64,000 nucleotides of DNA, from contig NC_088956.1 in NCBI RefSeq assembly GCF_010111755.1, forward strand, positions 186,001-250,000, read 5' to 3'. Position 1 is the first letter of the stretch, and each line of letters starts with the position of its first letter. A program made the translations under genes and the position numbers. Source of the stretch: Nakaseomyces glabratus (lineage: Eukaryota; Ascomycota; Saccharomycetes; Saccharomycetales; Saccharomycetaceae). Positions 9,042 through 18,253 of the stretch are shown here, in pieces. The notes beneath the pieces are model-generated. The model was not told where the DNA came from. It searched no databases and was given only the letters and a program-made list of their open reading frames with translations.

Positions 9042-9895
9042 AATGCTACTGCTACATATATTTTATAGTTCTAATAGTGTAATTGCTTGCCCTTTTTCAT
9101 ATTATAGAGAAGTCAATAACCCTTTTCGACAATATAAGCACTAAAACCAAGAGCAAATTATAATTAAATAAAGCTAAAATATGACCAACATTAGTTTCAA
9201 GATGAACCCATCGATGGTATCGCCCACCATTGTGTATTTGGGTATGACATTATGGTGCATAATATAATGGTGGGGTGTGTTAAAAGGACAACACACCTTC
9301 CACGTGAAATGTGTACAAGCGAAGTCTCGAAGGGAATAAATTGCAAAGAGTCAAACTCATTCTTCATTCACATTATTTGCAAGTGAAAAAAAAATTGTGA
9401 ACTGATTGTGATTGTCTTCGAGAGATGATCCAATGGAAGTGATAAATTGTCTCTGTCTCAAGGACTTCGAGAGAATCAGTCACTTGTTATCATCATAAGT
9501 GAGTTCACGAAAAGAATTAAAAGAAAAATGGCTGTGTGATGGAGTCATTTTGCTGTAGTTTAACTGTGGGCCATATAGGTCTCCCTTTTATTATTTGCCC
9601 TGCTTTGCAGAAAAATTTAAGTGATACTGTGTATGTGTAAAGTGTAATAACTTGACTGTGTTTCTCTCATTAATTGTGTAATTAGCTTTGGATTGGCAGA
9701 ATTAGTATTAATTTCGATTAATAAATTAGTTTTATTGAATTAAAAAAAAAAAAATTATATATAAAGGTTAGTGTTTTAAATTTGTGAAACAAGTCTGAAA
9801 CTACTCTAGCCTTAATTGTAGAAAGAATCGACCATAGATTTATTATCGTTCCCGGAACAATCTAACAACCCCACAAGCTCTTAATATAACCAATC
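9042..9895. other. SHM2 promoter region with Gcn4/Bas1-type sites
   Basis: This 854-bp gap between two same-strand genes should hold the REX2 terminator and a long SHM2 promoter. Seen: CACGTG at 9301-9306 (Cbf1-type); GAGTCA at 9348-9353 and 9542-9547 (TGACTC on the other strand, core of Gcn4 and Bas1 sites); a 13-A tract ending near 9754; and TATATAAA at 9758-9765. A 9-bp inverted repeat (CCCACCATT 9223-9231, AATGGTGGG 9266-9274) is unexplained. S. cerevisiae SHM2 is known to be a Bas1 target, which fits. Confidence 0.6.
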
Positions 9896-11305
9896 ATGCC
9901 TTATGCGTTATCTGATAAGCACTTGAAGATGGTCAGTGGCCATCTAAGTGAAACTGACCCTGAAGTTGAACAGATTATCAAGGATGAAGTCGACAGACAA
10001 AAGCACTCCATTGACTTGATCGCCTCTGAGAACTTCACCACCACCTCTGTGTTCGATGCTTTGGGAACTCCACTATGTAACAAGTACTCTGAGGGTTACC
10101 CAGGTGCTCGTTACTACGGTGGTAACGAACACATTGACCGCATTGAAAGACTGTGTCAACAGAGAGCCTTGGAGGCTTTCCATGTAACTCCAGACAGATG
10201 GGGTGTCAATGTTCAGACTTTGTCTGGTTCTCCAGCTAACTTGCAGGTATATCAAGCTTTGATGAAGCCCCACGAAAGATTAATGGGTCTATACTTGCCA
10301 GATGGTGGCCATTTGTCCCATGGTTACGCTACTGAGAACAGAAAGATCAGTGCTGTCTCCACCTACTTCGAATCCTTCCCATACAGAGTCAACCCAGAAA
10401 CTGGTATCATCGACTATGACACCTTGGAGAAGAATGCTATCCTATACAGACCAAAGATTCTAGTTGCTGGTACTTCTGCTTACTGTCGTCTGATCGACTA
10501 CAAGAGAATGAGAGAGATCGCTGACAAATGTGGTGCTTACTTAATGGTCGACATGGCCCACATTTCCGGTTTGGTCGCCGCTGGTGTCATTCCATCTCCA
10601 TTCGAATACGCTGACATCGTTACCACTACCACTCACAAGTCTCTAAGAGGTCCTCGTGGTGCAATGATCTTCTTCAGAAGAGGTATCAGATCAGTTAACC
10701 AAAAGACTGGTAAGGAAATTCCATATGACTTGGAGAACCCAATTAACTTCTCTGTCTTCCCAGGTCACCAAGGTGGTCCACACAACCATACCATTGCTGC
10801 TTTGGCCACCGCACTAAAACAAGCTGCTACTCCAGAGTTCAAGGAATACCAAACTCAAGTTCTAAAGAACGCTAAGGCTCTAGAAAATGAGTTCCAAACT
10901 CTAGGTTACAGACTAGTCTCAAACGGTACCGACTCACACATGGTTTTGGTCTCCTTGAGAGAAAAGGGTGTCGATGGTGCTCGTGTTGAATATGTCTGTG
11001 AAAAGATTAACATTGCCTTGAACAAGAACTCTATTCCAGGTGATAAGTCAGCTTTGGTCCCAGGTGGTGTACGTATTGGTGCCCCAGCTATGACTACCAG
11101 AGGTATGGGCGAAGAAGACTTCCACAGAATTGTACGTTACATTGACCAAGCTGTGAAGTTTGCTGAACAGACCCAGAGCTCTTTGCCAAAGGAAGCCAAC
11201 AAATTGAAGGACTTCAAGGCCAAGGTCGACGAAATTGCCGACCAACTGGCTCCATTGAAGAAAGAAATTTACGACTGGACTGCTGAATACCCTCTAGCTG
11301 TCTAA
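9896..11305 (+). CDS. SHM2: Cytosolic serine hydroxymethyltransferase
   Basis: Orthologue of Shm2 (YLR058C), the PLP enzyme that interconverts serine plus tetrahydrofolate with glycine plus 5,10-methylene-THF in the cytosol, feeding purine, thymidylate and methionine synthesis. Seen: 469 residues, the same length as S. cerevisiae, without a mitochondrial presequence. The PLP lysine is Lys248 in [23 protein letters not shown] and [15 protein letters not shown] are the substrate and folate-site blocks; HQGGPHNH is also present. Very strong codon bias indicates high expression. The upstream TGACTC sites fit amino-acid and purine control. Confidence 0.98.
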   Translation: MPYALSDKHLKMVSGHLSETDPEVEQIIKDEVDRQKHSIDLIASENFTTTSVFDALGTPLCNKYSEGYPGARYYGGNEHIDRIERLCQQRALEAFHVTPDRWGVNVQTLSGSPANLQVYQALMKPHERLMGLYLPDGGHLSHGYATENRKISAVSTYFESFPYRVNPETGIIDYDTLEKNAILYRPKILVAGTSAYCRLIDYKRMREIADKCGAYLMVDMAHISGLVAAGVIPSPFEYADIVTTTTHKSLRGPRGAMIFFRRGIRSVNQKTGKEIPYDLENPINFSVFPGHQGGPHNHTIAALATALKQAATPEFKEYQTQVLKNAKALENEFQTLGYRLVSNGTDSHMVLVSLREKGVDGARVEYVCEKINIALNKNSIPGDKSALVPGGVRIGAPAMTTRGMGEEDFHRIVRYIDQAVKFAEQTQSSLPKEANKLKDFKAKVDEIADQLAPLKKEIYDWTAEYPLAV

Positions 11306-11619
11306 GACAATAAATTTCCTTTATTCATGACAACACATACAATCTTAAACTAATGTAAAAATAAATACAAATAGATTAAAGCACTGTGTATAATAGACAA
11401 AGATTTCATTATCTTTTAACACTACCTCAAAACTGTAATCAATTAATTTAGAACGTATATTAAAAATATGTCGTCAAATGCTGGACTTCCATAAATTACA
11501 TTCTTTGGATTCAAATAACTAACTGGGTTAGTGTATGCAATACAAATTAAATCTTAGCTATCTACAAAATACTTAAGTTATTTAACTCATGCTAAATAAT
11601 AATGCAAAGGAAAACTGTA
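11306..11619. other. Convergent intergenic region SHM2/MNL2
   Basis: 314 bp of AT-rich 3' flanks of two converging genes. No RNA gene, repeat or coding frame seen. Confidence 0.6.
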
Positions 11620-14043
11620 CTAGTTAATTCCTATTAAATGTCCACCCATTGATATTACGTAGTTGTCAAGAGAGATATCATCTGGTTTACTGCCGAGCAG
11701 GTAATAGAACTTTAGGGTCTGAGATAACCATGTGCTTGGGTATTCACCTTGAGTATGACCTTCCTCTGTCAATTTCCATAAACCTTTAGGACCAGCTGCT
11801 TTTAAATCTATCGATCGTTCTAGCTCTTCAAATAAATCAAAACCCCTGTCCCTCCAAATCGAATCACCAGTGATTCGATACATATGCAAAATTGAAAGAA
11901 TTGTATCCGAGGCCAACAGGTGTTTTTGATCCATTTTATTTAGCCATAAAGGCCAATCTGGATGATTTTTCCACTTTTTAGATCCCACATCAATAGAATT
12001 TTTATTTACATCTTTCAGTAAATGACCTGGGGATTCCTTCTTTGAAAATAACATAACCCTTCTTGAATACTCTTTTTGAGGATCTTTGCTATTGGCTTTC
12101 GTATTTGAATTTTTGTCGTTTTTAACTTTAACAGCTAAATGATGGTCTTTATCTGTGTCCACATCTTCCTCATCACTACTTGATGCTATGTCACTTTTGT
12201 AGTATCCACCTACTATTTTCTGTATCTTTTCATTCTCATCGAATATACACCGCCCTTCTTTCTCCTTCATTAGACACGGATCAAATAGAATATGACTAGG
12301 AGAATAGCCCTTAAATTCCTTAGATAGTTTATAACAACTCTCGGCAAGCTCAGCTGCTATATGATTCACTTCCTTCCCCAATAATTGGAAATCGAAGTCC
12401 TTTTCTTTCTCAAACAGCTTTGCACCATAAATCATCATACTAGCAAAAGAACATGCATCTGATTTATGGTCAAACTGCCTTAACATTTCAATCTCCAATT
12501 CATTAGAAGTCGGGATATATCTCGTATATGTTTCGATTGAACTTAAAAATAAAGGTGCTTCACCATTATCCAATTTCAATGGAGTAATGGGTCTGTAAAT
12601 CATTAAGTCGCGGACGTGCTGCATCAAGCCAAAAAATAATCCTTTGGAAGATAATAACCGAACATCGTTTTTTTCCTGCAGCAAAGAATTGTCCTCCTTT
12701 GAAGCTACTATCTTATCTCTTTTTCCAATGACACCATCTTCTTCCTCAAAGGTAATCTCGTGTAACCTTAATATATCATGATTTTTCAACATCGGCATAA
12801 TCTTTATTAAATTTTGATATAGAGGTATAGTGGTTCCATCAAGTGTAATAACCTGTTTTCTTTTTTGCGTTTTGATTACTTTGTCAACATCCCTCACAAC
12901 TTTTACCTCCGATCTTGCAAGACCATTCGTTTGCTTACAGAATGCAAACTTATAATTTTCATCAATGGTTTTCAAAATATTGGATTTTAGGTGCTTGCCT
13001 TGTTTGATTTCATCATCTGTCAAAAGTTCACATCCAGAAGGATCCACAATATTTGGGAAGAGATAGTTAATAGCAAATTGATCTGTAGATTCGGCAATTG
13101 TCTTATAAATATGGTATGCAGCGTTGAAGTATTTATCCTCCTTTAAAAGGTGCGTCAGTCTTACAAACTCAACGGTCATGGATGTCAGCCTTGCTGGATT
13201 AATTTCTCTGTAAGGAAATCTATTTACCAATTTCGAGTTAACAGGGTAATCTATTAGCGGCAACCCATTTGGTGTGTCAAAAATTGTCAGAAGGTAGTCA
13301 GCAAGGTCTCGTGCTTTGTTCAGTAAGACTTGGTTTTTGGAAAGATCAAACGCGGAGATCATACTCGAAAGCACACGTTGAGAAATGTCTGCTACGTCAA
13401 TAAATGTTATTTCGTCTTCTTTCATCGATATAGTAGGGTTTTTAAAATTAATCTTAGCTATCACGTTATCAACCAGATCATCAAATTCATTCGTCAAATT
13501 CATAATGTGCAGTGTGTCTAGGGTGTCGATGAGGTCAATTGGCCAGTTCAATGGGTTTTCATACAAGTTTTTCTGATTCTTCAATTGGCTATACGATTTC
13601 AAGAAGAGGTTTCGTACTCTATCCAGCATATCATGCGCGGCACCTTCTTGTACAAGCTTGTCTGATTGAATAGGTGCGACCTTCTCTGAGCTTATCATGT
13701 GTACTGGCACTTCGACCTTATTAAGCACTGGGTATATCCTTGCGCCCATCCTGCCTTTGCTAGTCAGCAGCCGTGGGTCCTGAAACGGATCGATGTCCTT
13801 GTTCGAGACTAGTAGCGGGTAGAACCTGTTCTTGTCCAGCAGGTCATCGACTGACAGTTCTTCGTGAGTTCCCTTCGCGCTTGTTTGCAAAGTCTCGACT
13901 GTGGTAGGGACGTGGTTTGTCTCGGCGAAGGAGTTCAGGATGTCTATCTCGTTGCGGAACGTGTAGTAGAACAGCAGCACAATGGTTATGGACAGCGGCA
14001 GCACGTTCTTCAGCCGTCGGAACAGCGACTTGTGCAGTGCCAT
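11620..14043 (-). CDS. MNL2: Putative GH47 alpha-mannosidase MNL2
   Basis: Orthologue of Mnl2 (YLR057W), a putative ER alpha-1,2-mannosidase-like protein implicated in glycoprotein ER-associated degradation. The longest frame begins at a TTG at 14157. I use the ATG at 14041-14043, giving 807 residues (S. cerevisiae 849) and a clean type II layout: about 12 cytosolic residues (MALHKSLFRRLK), a signal-anchor (about 13-30), then a lumenal domain. The GH47-like region spans the rest, with LTSMTVEFVRLTHLL and HLLASDTILSILHMYRITGD and a final GEYPSTWLSQTLKFYYLL. I could not confirm every catalytic acid. A low-complexity charged insertion (SSSDEEDVDTDKDHH) interrupts the domain. The 5' third is visibly more GC-rich than the 3' part. 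Confidence 0.9.
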   Translation of the reverse strand: MALHKSLFRRLKNVLPLSITIVLLFYYTFRNEIDILNSFAETNHVPTTVETLQTSAKGTHEELSVDDLLDKNRFYPLLVSNKDIDPFQDPRLLTSKGRMGARIYPVLNKVEVPVHMISSEKVAPIQSDKLVQEGAAHDMLDRVRNLFLKSYSQLKNQKNLYENPLNWPIDLIDTLDTLHIMNLTNEFDDLVDNVIAKINFKNPTISMKEDEITFIDVADISQRVLSSMISAFDLSKNQVLLNKARDLADYLLTIFDTPNGLPLIDYPVNSKLVNRFPYREINPARLTSMTVEFVRLTHLLKEDKYFNAAYHIYKTIAESTDQFAINYLFPNIVDPSGCELLTDDEIKQGKHLKSNILKTIDENYKFAFCKQTNGLARSEVKVVRDVDKVIKTQKRKQVITLDGTTIPLYQNLIKIMPMLKNHDILRLHEITFEEEDGVIGKRDKIVASKEDNSLLQEKNDVRLLSSKGLFFGLMQHVRDLMIYRPITPLKLDNGEAPLFLSSIETYTRYIPTSNELEIEMLRQFDHKSDACSFASMMIYGAKLFEKEKDFDFQLLGKEVNHIAAELAESCYKLSKEFKGYSPSHILFDPCLMKEKEGRCIFDENEKIQKIVGGYYKSDIASSSDEEDVDTDKDHHLAVKVKNDKNSNTKANSKDPQKEYSRRVMLFSKKESPGHLLKDVNKNSIDVGSKKWKNHPDWPLWLNKMDQKHLLASDTILSILHMYRITGDSIWRDRGFDLFEELERSIDLKAAGPKGLWKLTEEGHTQGEYPSTWLSQTLKFYYLLGSKPDDISLDNYVISMGGHLIGIN

Positions 14044-14771
14044 CTCCCTTTGAATATATCGTGTGCTTCTATTTGTTGCGGTCTTTATATGCCTCTGTGG
14101 AGGCGAGGAGTAGAAAGTGCGAGTCGCTTGAGGCACAAGGCTGATCCCGTGTTTCAAGTAGCGTGTGAACTGGGTATAGTGCGGCCGGGACTACACGGGT
14201 GACCTTCTATATGCAAGCTAAGTTCCTGACTCAATTTAGCTTACCACATTTTGAGAAGTAATGCGCATCGCAGATCAAAGGTTGGTAAGCCATAGCTGCA
14301 TACGATGATTGGTGTAGGAGGGTCAGTACATGATAAAGAGGACCGTTATTTGAGTAAATAGTTCTTGAGTGAACTTCTATTTCATATTGGTATATAAAAA
14401 ATTGTGTATAGTTCTTGATACGTAAGAGACTTTCATATATAAGCGTTAATTTGTTGCCATAAAAAATAATGAGAACCCAGGTCAGCACTTGAGTTTTCTC
14501 TGAGGAAAAAAATAACTCATCAGAATAATGGACATAAAGAAAAGTAATTCTGGAAATGAATGAATAAATTAACAAAAAGATAAGTTGAAAAAAAAAAGAG
14601 TCTATAGTGGTTGTATTTCTTTTTCCTTTTTGATAGTTTTGCAAAGGTAAACCATGATAAAAAAAAATAGTAATTGTTCATTTAGTAGGTGAAAAATCAA
14701 AAATAAATGGGTCATGAAAGAGTTATGATGTAGGAAAAGTAATGTGTGCGCGAGACACCGGTGTTTCCTGT
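14044..14771. other. MNL2 upstream / ERG3 downstream region
   Basis: 728 bp containing the MNL2 promoter, GC-rich near the gene, and the ERG3 3' flank with A/T-rich stretches. A 137-codon minus-strand frame (14231-14644) is present but looks fortuitous: no conserved motif, and it sits in AT-rich flank. No RNA gene recognised. Confidence 0.5.
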
Positions 14772-15866
14772 CTAGTTGGTCTTCTTCTTGTCGGTGTTGT
14801 AGACTCTGTCTGTGTCGTCACCTTCCACCTCTTGGATGTAAGCGGCGGTTTCTCTAGCTTGCTTTTCTAGGACCTTCTTGTCCATCTTTAGCTTAGGGTC
14901 GAACAGGGAGTCCTCTGGTCTTCTGTAGGAGCCACCCAATCTGTCCCACAAGGTGGTGAACTGACCGTAGTTGTAGTTGAAGTACAAGTGGTGGACGGTG
15001 TGGCAGGCGGTACCGTTGACAACTGGGTTGTTGGACATGTGTTGACCGTCGTGGATCATAACGGACCAGAAGTTGACGAAGGTGAACAGGATCAAGTAGG
15101 AGATCTTGTGTAGAGGCAGGATCATTGGGTAGATGTGGTAGGACAAGGATTGGAAGTAACCGTCGACTGGGTGGAAGGCGTGGGAGGCGAATGGAGTGCA
15201 GACCAACCACTTGTGGTGAGGCTTGTGCAAGGCCTTGTAGACACGAGGCCAGTGCAGCCATCTGTGAGCCAAGTAGATACCACAGTCGGTGAAGAAGATG
15301 AAAGTGGCGTACTCGATCAGCAGTTTCCTTAGACCGTGGTGCTCCCAGTCGACATCGTAGTACAGCTTAGAGTATCCGTTCAGCTCTAGCATAAACCAAG
15401 GGACAGTCAAGAGGGACATAGTAGGGATGGCAGAGACAGCCAACTTGATCTCCAGGTACATCTGGTTCTTCAAGTATTTTGGATGGTTGAAGATAGTTCT
15501 GTCGAAGACGAAAACGTAGGACAAAGAGGCGGTGATCAGGTACAATAGCAGACCGAAGACGGTGACGACAGCCCACAGGGAGAAGAACTCTCTGATCAGG
15601 TTGTTTCTTGGCAGCAAAGACGCGTAGGTCTTCTCTGTGAAGTCAAACAAGAAGGGAGTCAACCCGTAGACGTCCTTGTTCACACGCTTCAAGGAGTTAG
15701 TGATAGACAAGGTCTCATGCAGCAGCGTAGAGTTAGAGACGATCTTATTCAGAGACAAAGCATTGACCAACGAGTCGTCGATACCACGTTGCAACTCAAC
15801 AGGCGCAATCTTGGCATACACATCGTCGAAGATGTAATGGTCCAAAGTTTCCAACACCAAATCCAT
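14772..15866 (-). CDS. ERG3: C-5 sterol desaturase
   Basis: Orthologue of Erg3 (YLR056W), the ER membrane di-iron desaturase that puts the C-5(6) double bond into episterol late in ergosterol synthesis. Its loss is a known route to azole tolerance, because toxic 14-methyl-diol sterols are then not made. Seen: 364 residues (S. cerevisiae 365), hydrophobic segments near 95-120, 143-162 and 250-270, and the three histidine boxes: HRWLH (201-205), HKPHH (214-218) and HTVHH (289-293). The acidic, Lys-rich C-terminus ends DKKKTN rather than in a clear KKXX retrieval signal. Strong codon bias. The promoter has a cluster of sterol-response motifs. Confidence 0.98.
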   Translation of the reverse strand: MDLVLETLDHYIFDDVYAKIAPVELQRGIDDSLVNALSLNKIVSNSTLLHETLSITNSLKRVNKDVYGLTPFLFDFTEKTYASLLPRNNLIREFFSLWAVVTVFGLLLYLITASLSYVFVFDRTIFNHPKYLKNQMYLEIKLAVSAIPTMSLLTVPWFMLELNGYSKLYYDVDWEHHGLRKLLIEYATFIFFTDCGIYLAHRWLHWPRVYKALHKPHHKWLVCTPFASHAFHPVDGYFQSLSYHIYPMILPLHKISYLILFTFVNFWSVMIHDGQHMSNNPVVNGTACHTVHHLYFNYNYGQFTTLWDRLGGSYRRPEDSLFDPKLKMDKKVLEKQARETAAYIQEVEGDDTDRVYNTDKKKTN

Positions 15867-16194
15867 TATTTGTTTTTGTATAAAAGCTTAGTGCTGTTTT
15901 TTTTTTTTTTTCTTCTACTGGCTGTAGGTTATCTGAAATGCAAGACAAATGTACCCAATATTTATACTCTTAGCTCTTGTTCTCGTAGTTCCCACGTATA
16001 GGTAAAAACCGATGGCTGCACTGGGCAATTATGTAACGGTCGTATGGGCCCAGACAATGGGATGAAATTTTTCACTTCTAGAGAGATCAGCTCTTCTTCC
16101 AGGCCTCATCTCTCCTCAAGGCTCTCGCAGCTCTCGAGAGACTTTTCTCAGCTCTAGCAGCTCTCGCTGGGGGGGGGATCCGCAAAGAGCACAC

Positions 16195-16255
16195 TCGTAT
16201 AGTCTCTATACGGTCGTATACCTTATCTCCGTTCAATACTATACGAAGTCGTATA
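16195..16255. promoter_or_regulatory. Cluster of four sterol response elements (Upc2-type) upstream of ERG3
   Basis: Exact TCGTATA heptamers occur at 16195-16201, 16214-16220 and 16249-16255, and the reverse complement TATACGA at 16240-16246. TCGTATA is the sterol regulatory element core bound by the zinc-cluster factors Upc2/Ecm22. Related near-matches lie at 16207-16213 (TATACGG) and 16039-16045 (TCGTATG). The cluster is 330-390 bp upstream of the ERG3 ATG; a TATAAATA box on the minus strand is at 15959-15966. Confidence 0.85.
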
Positions 16256-16301
16256 GTATATCGTTGCAGACGCTGTCACATGATATACATAACATCTATA
16301 C

Positions 16302-16334
16302 TTGTACTACTTGTACTACTTGTAGTTGTACTAC
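16302..16334 (+). repeat. Short TTGTACTAC tandem repeat
   Basis: About three and a half copies of a 9-bp unit (TTGTACTAC) with one imperfect interruption, in the intergenic DNA between the ERG3 promoter and the pirin gene 3' end. Confidence 0.7.
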
Positions 16335-16393
16335 ACATACATATGCTTGTACACTTGCATTCTTATGGTACTTGCATTCTTTACATACACTCG

Positions 16394-16451
16394 CACTGCA
16401 TATACTCACACTGCATACACTCACACTGCATACACTCACACTGCATACACT
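16394..16451 (+). repeat. 15-bp minisatellite (CACTGCATACACTCA) x 3.9
   Basis: Three full units at 16394-16408 (one substitution), 16409-16423 and 16424-16438, and a partial unit to 16451. It is non-coding, between ERG3 and the pirin gene. The unit is divisible by three, so the plus strand stays open and gives a spurious reading frame. Confidence 0.9.
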
Positions 16452-16545
16452 TTTTCTTGGATTACACTATGTTTTTTGCATTAATAATAAATATTGTAAC
16501 TTGTTATATAACTATATGAGATACCTGCTCTTTCTATATATAAAA

Positions 16546-17490
16546 TCAATCTCTTTCGTGATCTAGCTTGTACAAGCCCTTGGCCTCGTTCTCTCTGACC
16601 TGTTTTTCGGTGATACCGTGGATGATCGAGGATTGCCAGCCCTTGGCACGCTCGAAACCGTTGATACCGTACTGGTAGTTCATAAACACCTTCATTAGAC
16701 TCTCTCTGTCGGTCTCCACGAATGGGCCGTGCTGGATGGTCTGTTGGTCGAGGATCTGGCCACCCATGATGGCAAACTGCGCATCGTCCGTAGCGAACTC
16801 ACCCTTGACAGCATCACCGTCGGTGTTGAAGAACACGGCAGTGTGCTCTGGGAACACTTGGTCGCCAACACTGACTTTACCCTTCATCACATACATGAAC
16901 ACGTTGAAGTTCTTTGGGAACTCTTGCTCCCACTGTGTGCCGGCCTTGTTGGTCAAGTAGTGGTACATGTGGATAGGAGTGTAGGCCAGGTCTCTGACAC
17001 TGTCGACACCGTAACTCTTACCACTGATGACCTTCACGGTCAAGTTCTCGTTAGGTCTCACCACTGGGATCTTGTCACCACGCAGGTTTCTGTAACGTGG
17101 CTCACACCACTTCAAATCCTTTGGCAAGTCGACCCAGAATTGCAAACCGTGGCACGCCTCGCCGCTCTCCATCTGCACAGGAATCTCACTGTGCACTATA
17201 CCTTTACCAGCAGTCATGAACTGCAAGTCACCTTTGCCCAACACACCTTTGGCACCGGTGAAGTCCTCGTGTGCAACCATACCGTTCAACACATAGGTGA
17301 TGGTCTCTTGCCCGTGGTGAGGGTGGTCTGGGAACCCGGCAGGGTGCTTCACGTAGAAGTCGTCCAGCATCAGGAATGGCGAGAACATGCGCTGCTTCAT
17401 GGTACCAACGGACCGCCTCACACGCGCACCAACACCTTCCTCTTGCTCGAAGGTCATGAAATGCTTCTGGATGGATCTGTATGTAGTCAT
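16546..17490 (-). CDS. Pirin-family bicupin protein
   Basis: Member of the pirin family, iron-binding bicupin proteins; some have quercetinase activity and others act as nuclear cofactors. Seen: 314 residues, about the family norm of 290-300. The N-terminal cupin is complete, with SPFLMLDDF, HPHHGQETITYVLNG and MTAGKGIVHSE. The metal ligands occupy the canonical spacing: His56, His58, His100 and Glu102. A degenerate C-terminal cupin follows (GGQILDQQTIQHGPFV). I recall no S. cerevisiae gene at this place: YLR056W and YLR055C are adjacent there, so this gene is inserted or retained here. High codon bias suggests good expression. Role in the cell unknown; oxidative-stress or quercetinase activity would be a guess. 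Confidence 0.9.
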   Translation of the reverse strand: MTTYRSIQKHFMTFEQEEGVGARVRRSVGTMKQRMFSPFLMLDDFYVKHPAGFPDHPHHGQETITYVLNGMVAHEDFTGAKGVLGKGDLQFMTAGKGIVHSEIPVQMESGEACHGLQFWVDLPKDLKWCEPRYRNLRGDKIPVVRPNENLTVKVISGKSYGVDSVRDLAYTPIHMYHYLTNKAGTQWEQEFPKNFNVFMYVMKGKVSVGDQVFPEHTAVFFNTDGDAVKGEFATDDAQFAIMGGQILDQQTIQHGPFVETDRESLMKVFMNYQYGINGFERAKGWQSSIIHGITEKQVRENEAKGLYKLDHERD

Positions 17491-17962
17491 CGCTCTTCTA
17501 ATTGTAGTCTTCAGTTTTGGTATTCTGTGTTAGAGTGTTGTGTCTCTTGGTATTCTCCCTCTTCTCTAACTCCCCGAAAAGAAACCATAACCACATTCCA
17601 AGCAACCATGGACCCTATTTATACCTTTTCCGAAGTGCACATCTCCCGTTAATCCACGCTACCACTCAACTAATGGTATAATAATAGCGTAATGCTACTT
17701 TCGATGAGCTTCTATTGATGGGCTCTCTGGGCCGGATGATAAATTTTTTGTTAGTGGGAACCTTTGCAGAGAAACACCCGCACCACTCTGCCGAATATTA
17801 CTCTAATATTTACGTAAATCTGTGTTGCCTTACCCAAGACTCTAATAACACACAGAACAGCTCCTACAGAACAGCACACCAGCACGCTCAGTGAGAGAAT
17901 AACGTAATTCACTAGTCCACAACCACCCAGCACACTCACAAACGCCCGTAGACACTCCCTCC

Positions 17963-18010
17963 CCCCTTACTAAACTCCCCTATCTCCTAGTGCTCTCAGT
18001 GGGCGCCCCT
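17963..18010 (+). promoter_or_regulatory. Three STRE motifs in the pirin/SPT8 divergent promoter
   Basis: CCCCT occurs at 17963-17967, 17977-17981 and 18006-18010, in a C-rich stretch of the 763-bp divergent region 17491-18253. CCCCT/AGGGG is the Msn2/Msn4 stress response element. A minus-strand TATAAATA box at 17616-17623 points to a TATA-type, inducible promoter for the pirin gene. I saw nothing else in the region apart from spurious short frames. Confidence 0.5.
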
Positions 18011-18253
18011 TTCGTCTTTTAGGTAATGGTGTCGTAATTGTAGTGATGGACGGTTGATCATGTTCTGCTTCGTGTATGTGGATAATATTAATATCGCTTT
18101 GTACTTATCACATGATGTTTACGTGTAATAATACTTTCTACGCAAGGTGCCAGTAAGGGCCTTCGTCGGGGGCAGCCCACACCGCACTGTATAACAGCGG
18201 CAAAGGGCTATCAGCCTTGCTACTGGCTCAATCCAGGGCCACAACAGTACAAC

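Noticed and set aside
14231..14644. 137-codon minus-strand frame between ERG3 and MNL2
   Set aside because: No motif or family resemblance, Phe/Ile/Tyr-rich translation typical of AT-rich flank, no counterpart between YLR056W and YLR057W.
16394..16451. Regular repeats considered as a CRISPR-like array
   Set aside because: Direct tandem units with no spacers in eukaryotic nuclear DNA.
16264..16566. Thr/Leu/His-rich frames in the ERG3-pirin gap
   Set aside because: Produced by the 9-bp and 15-bp tandem repeats, whose units are multiples of three.
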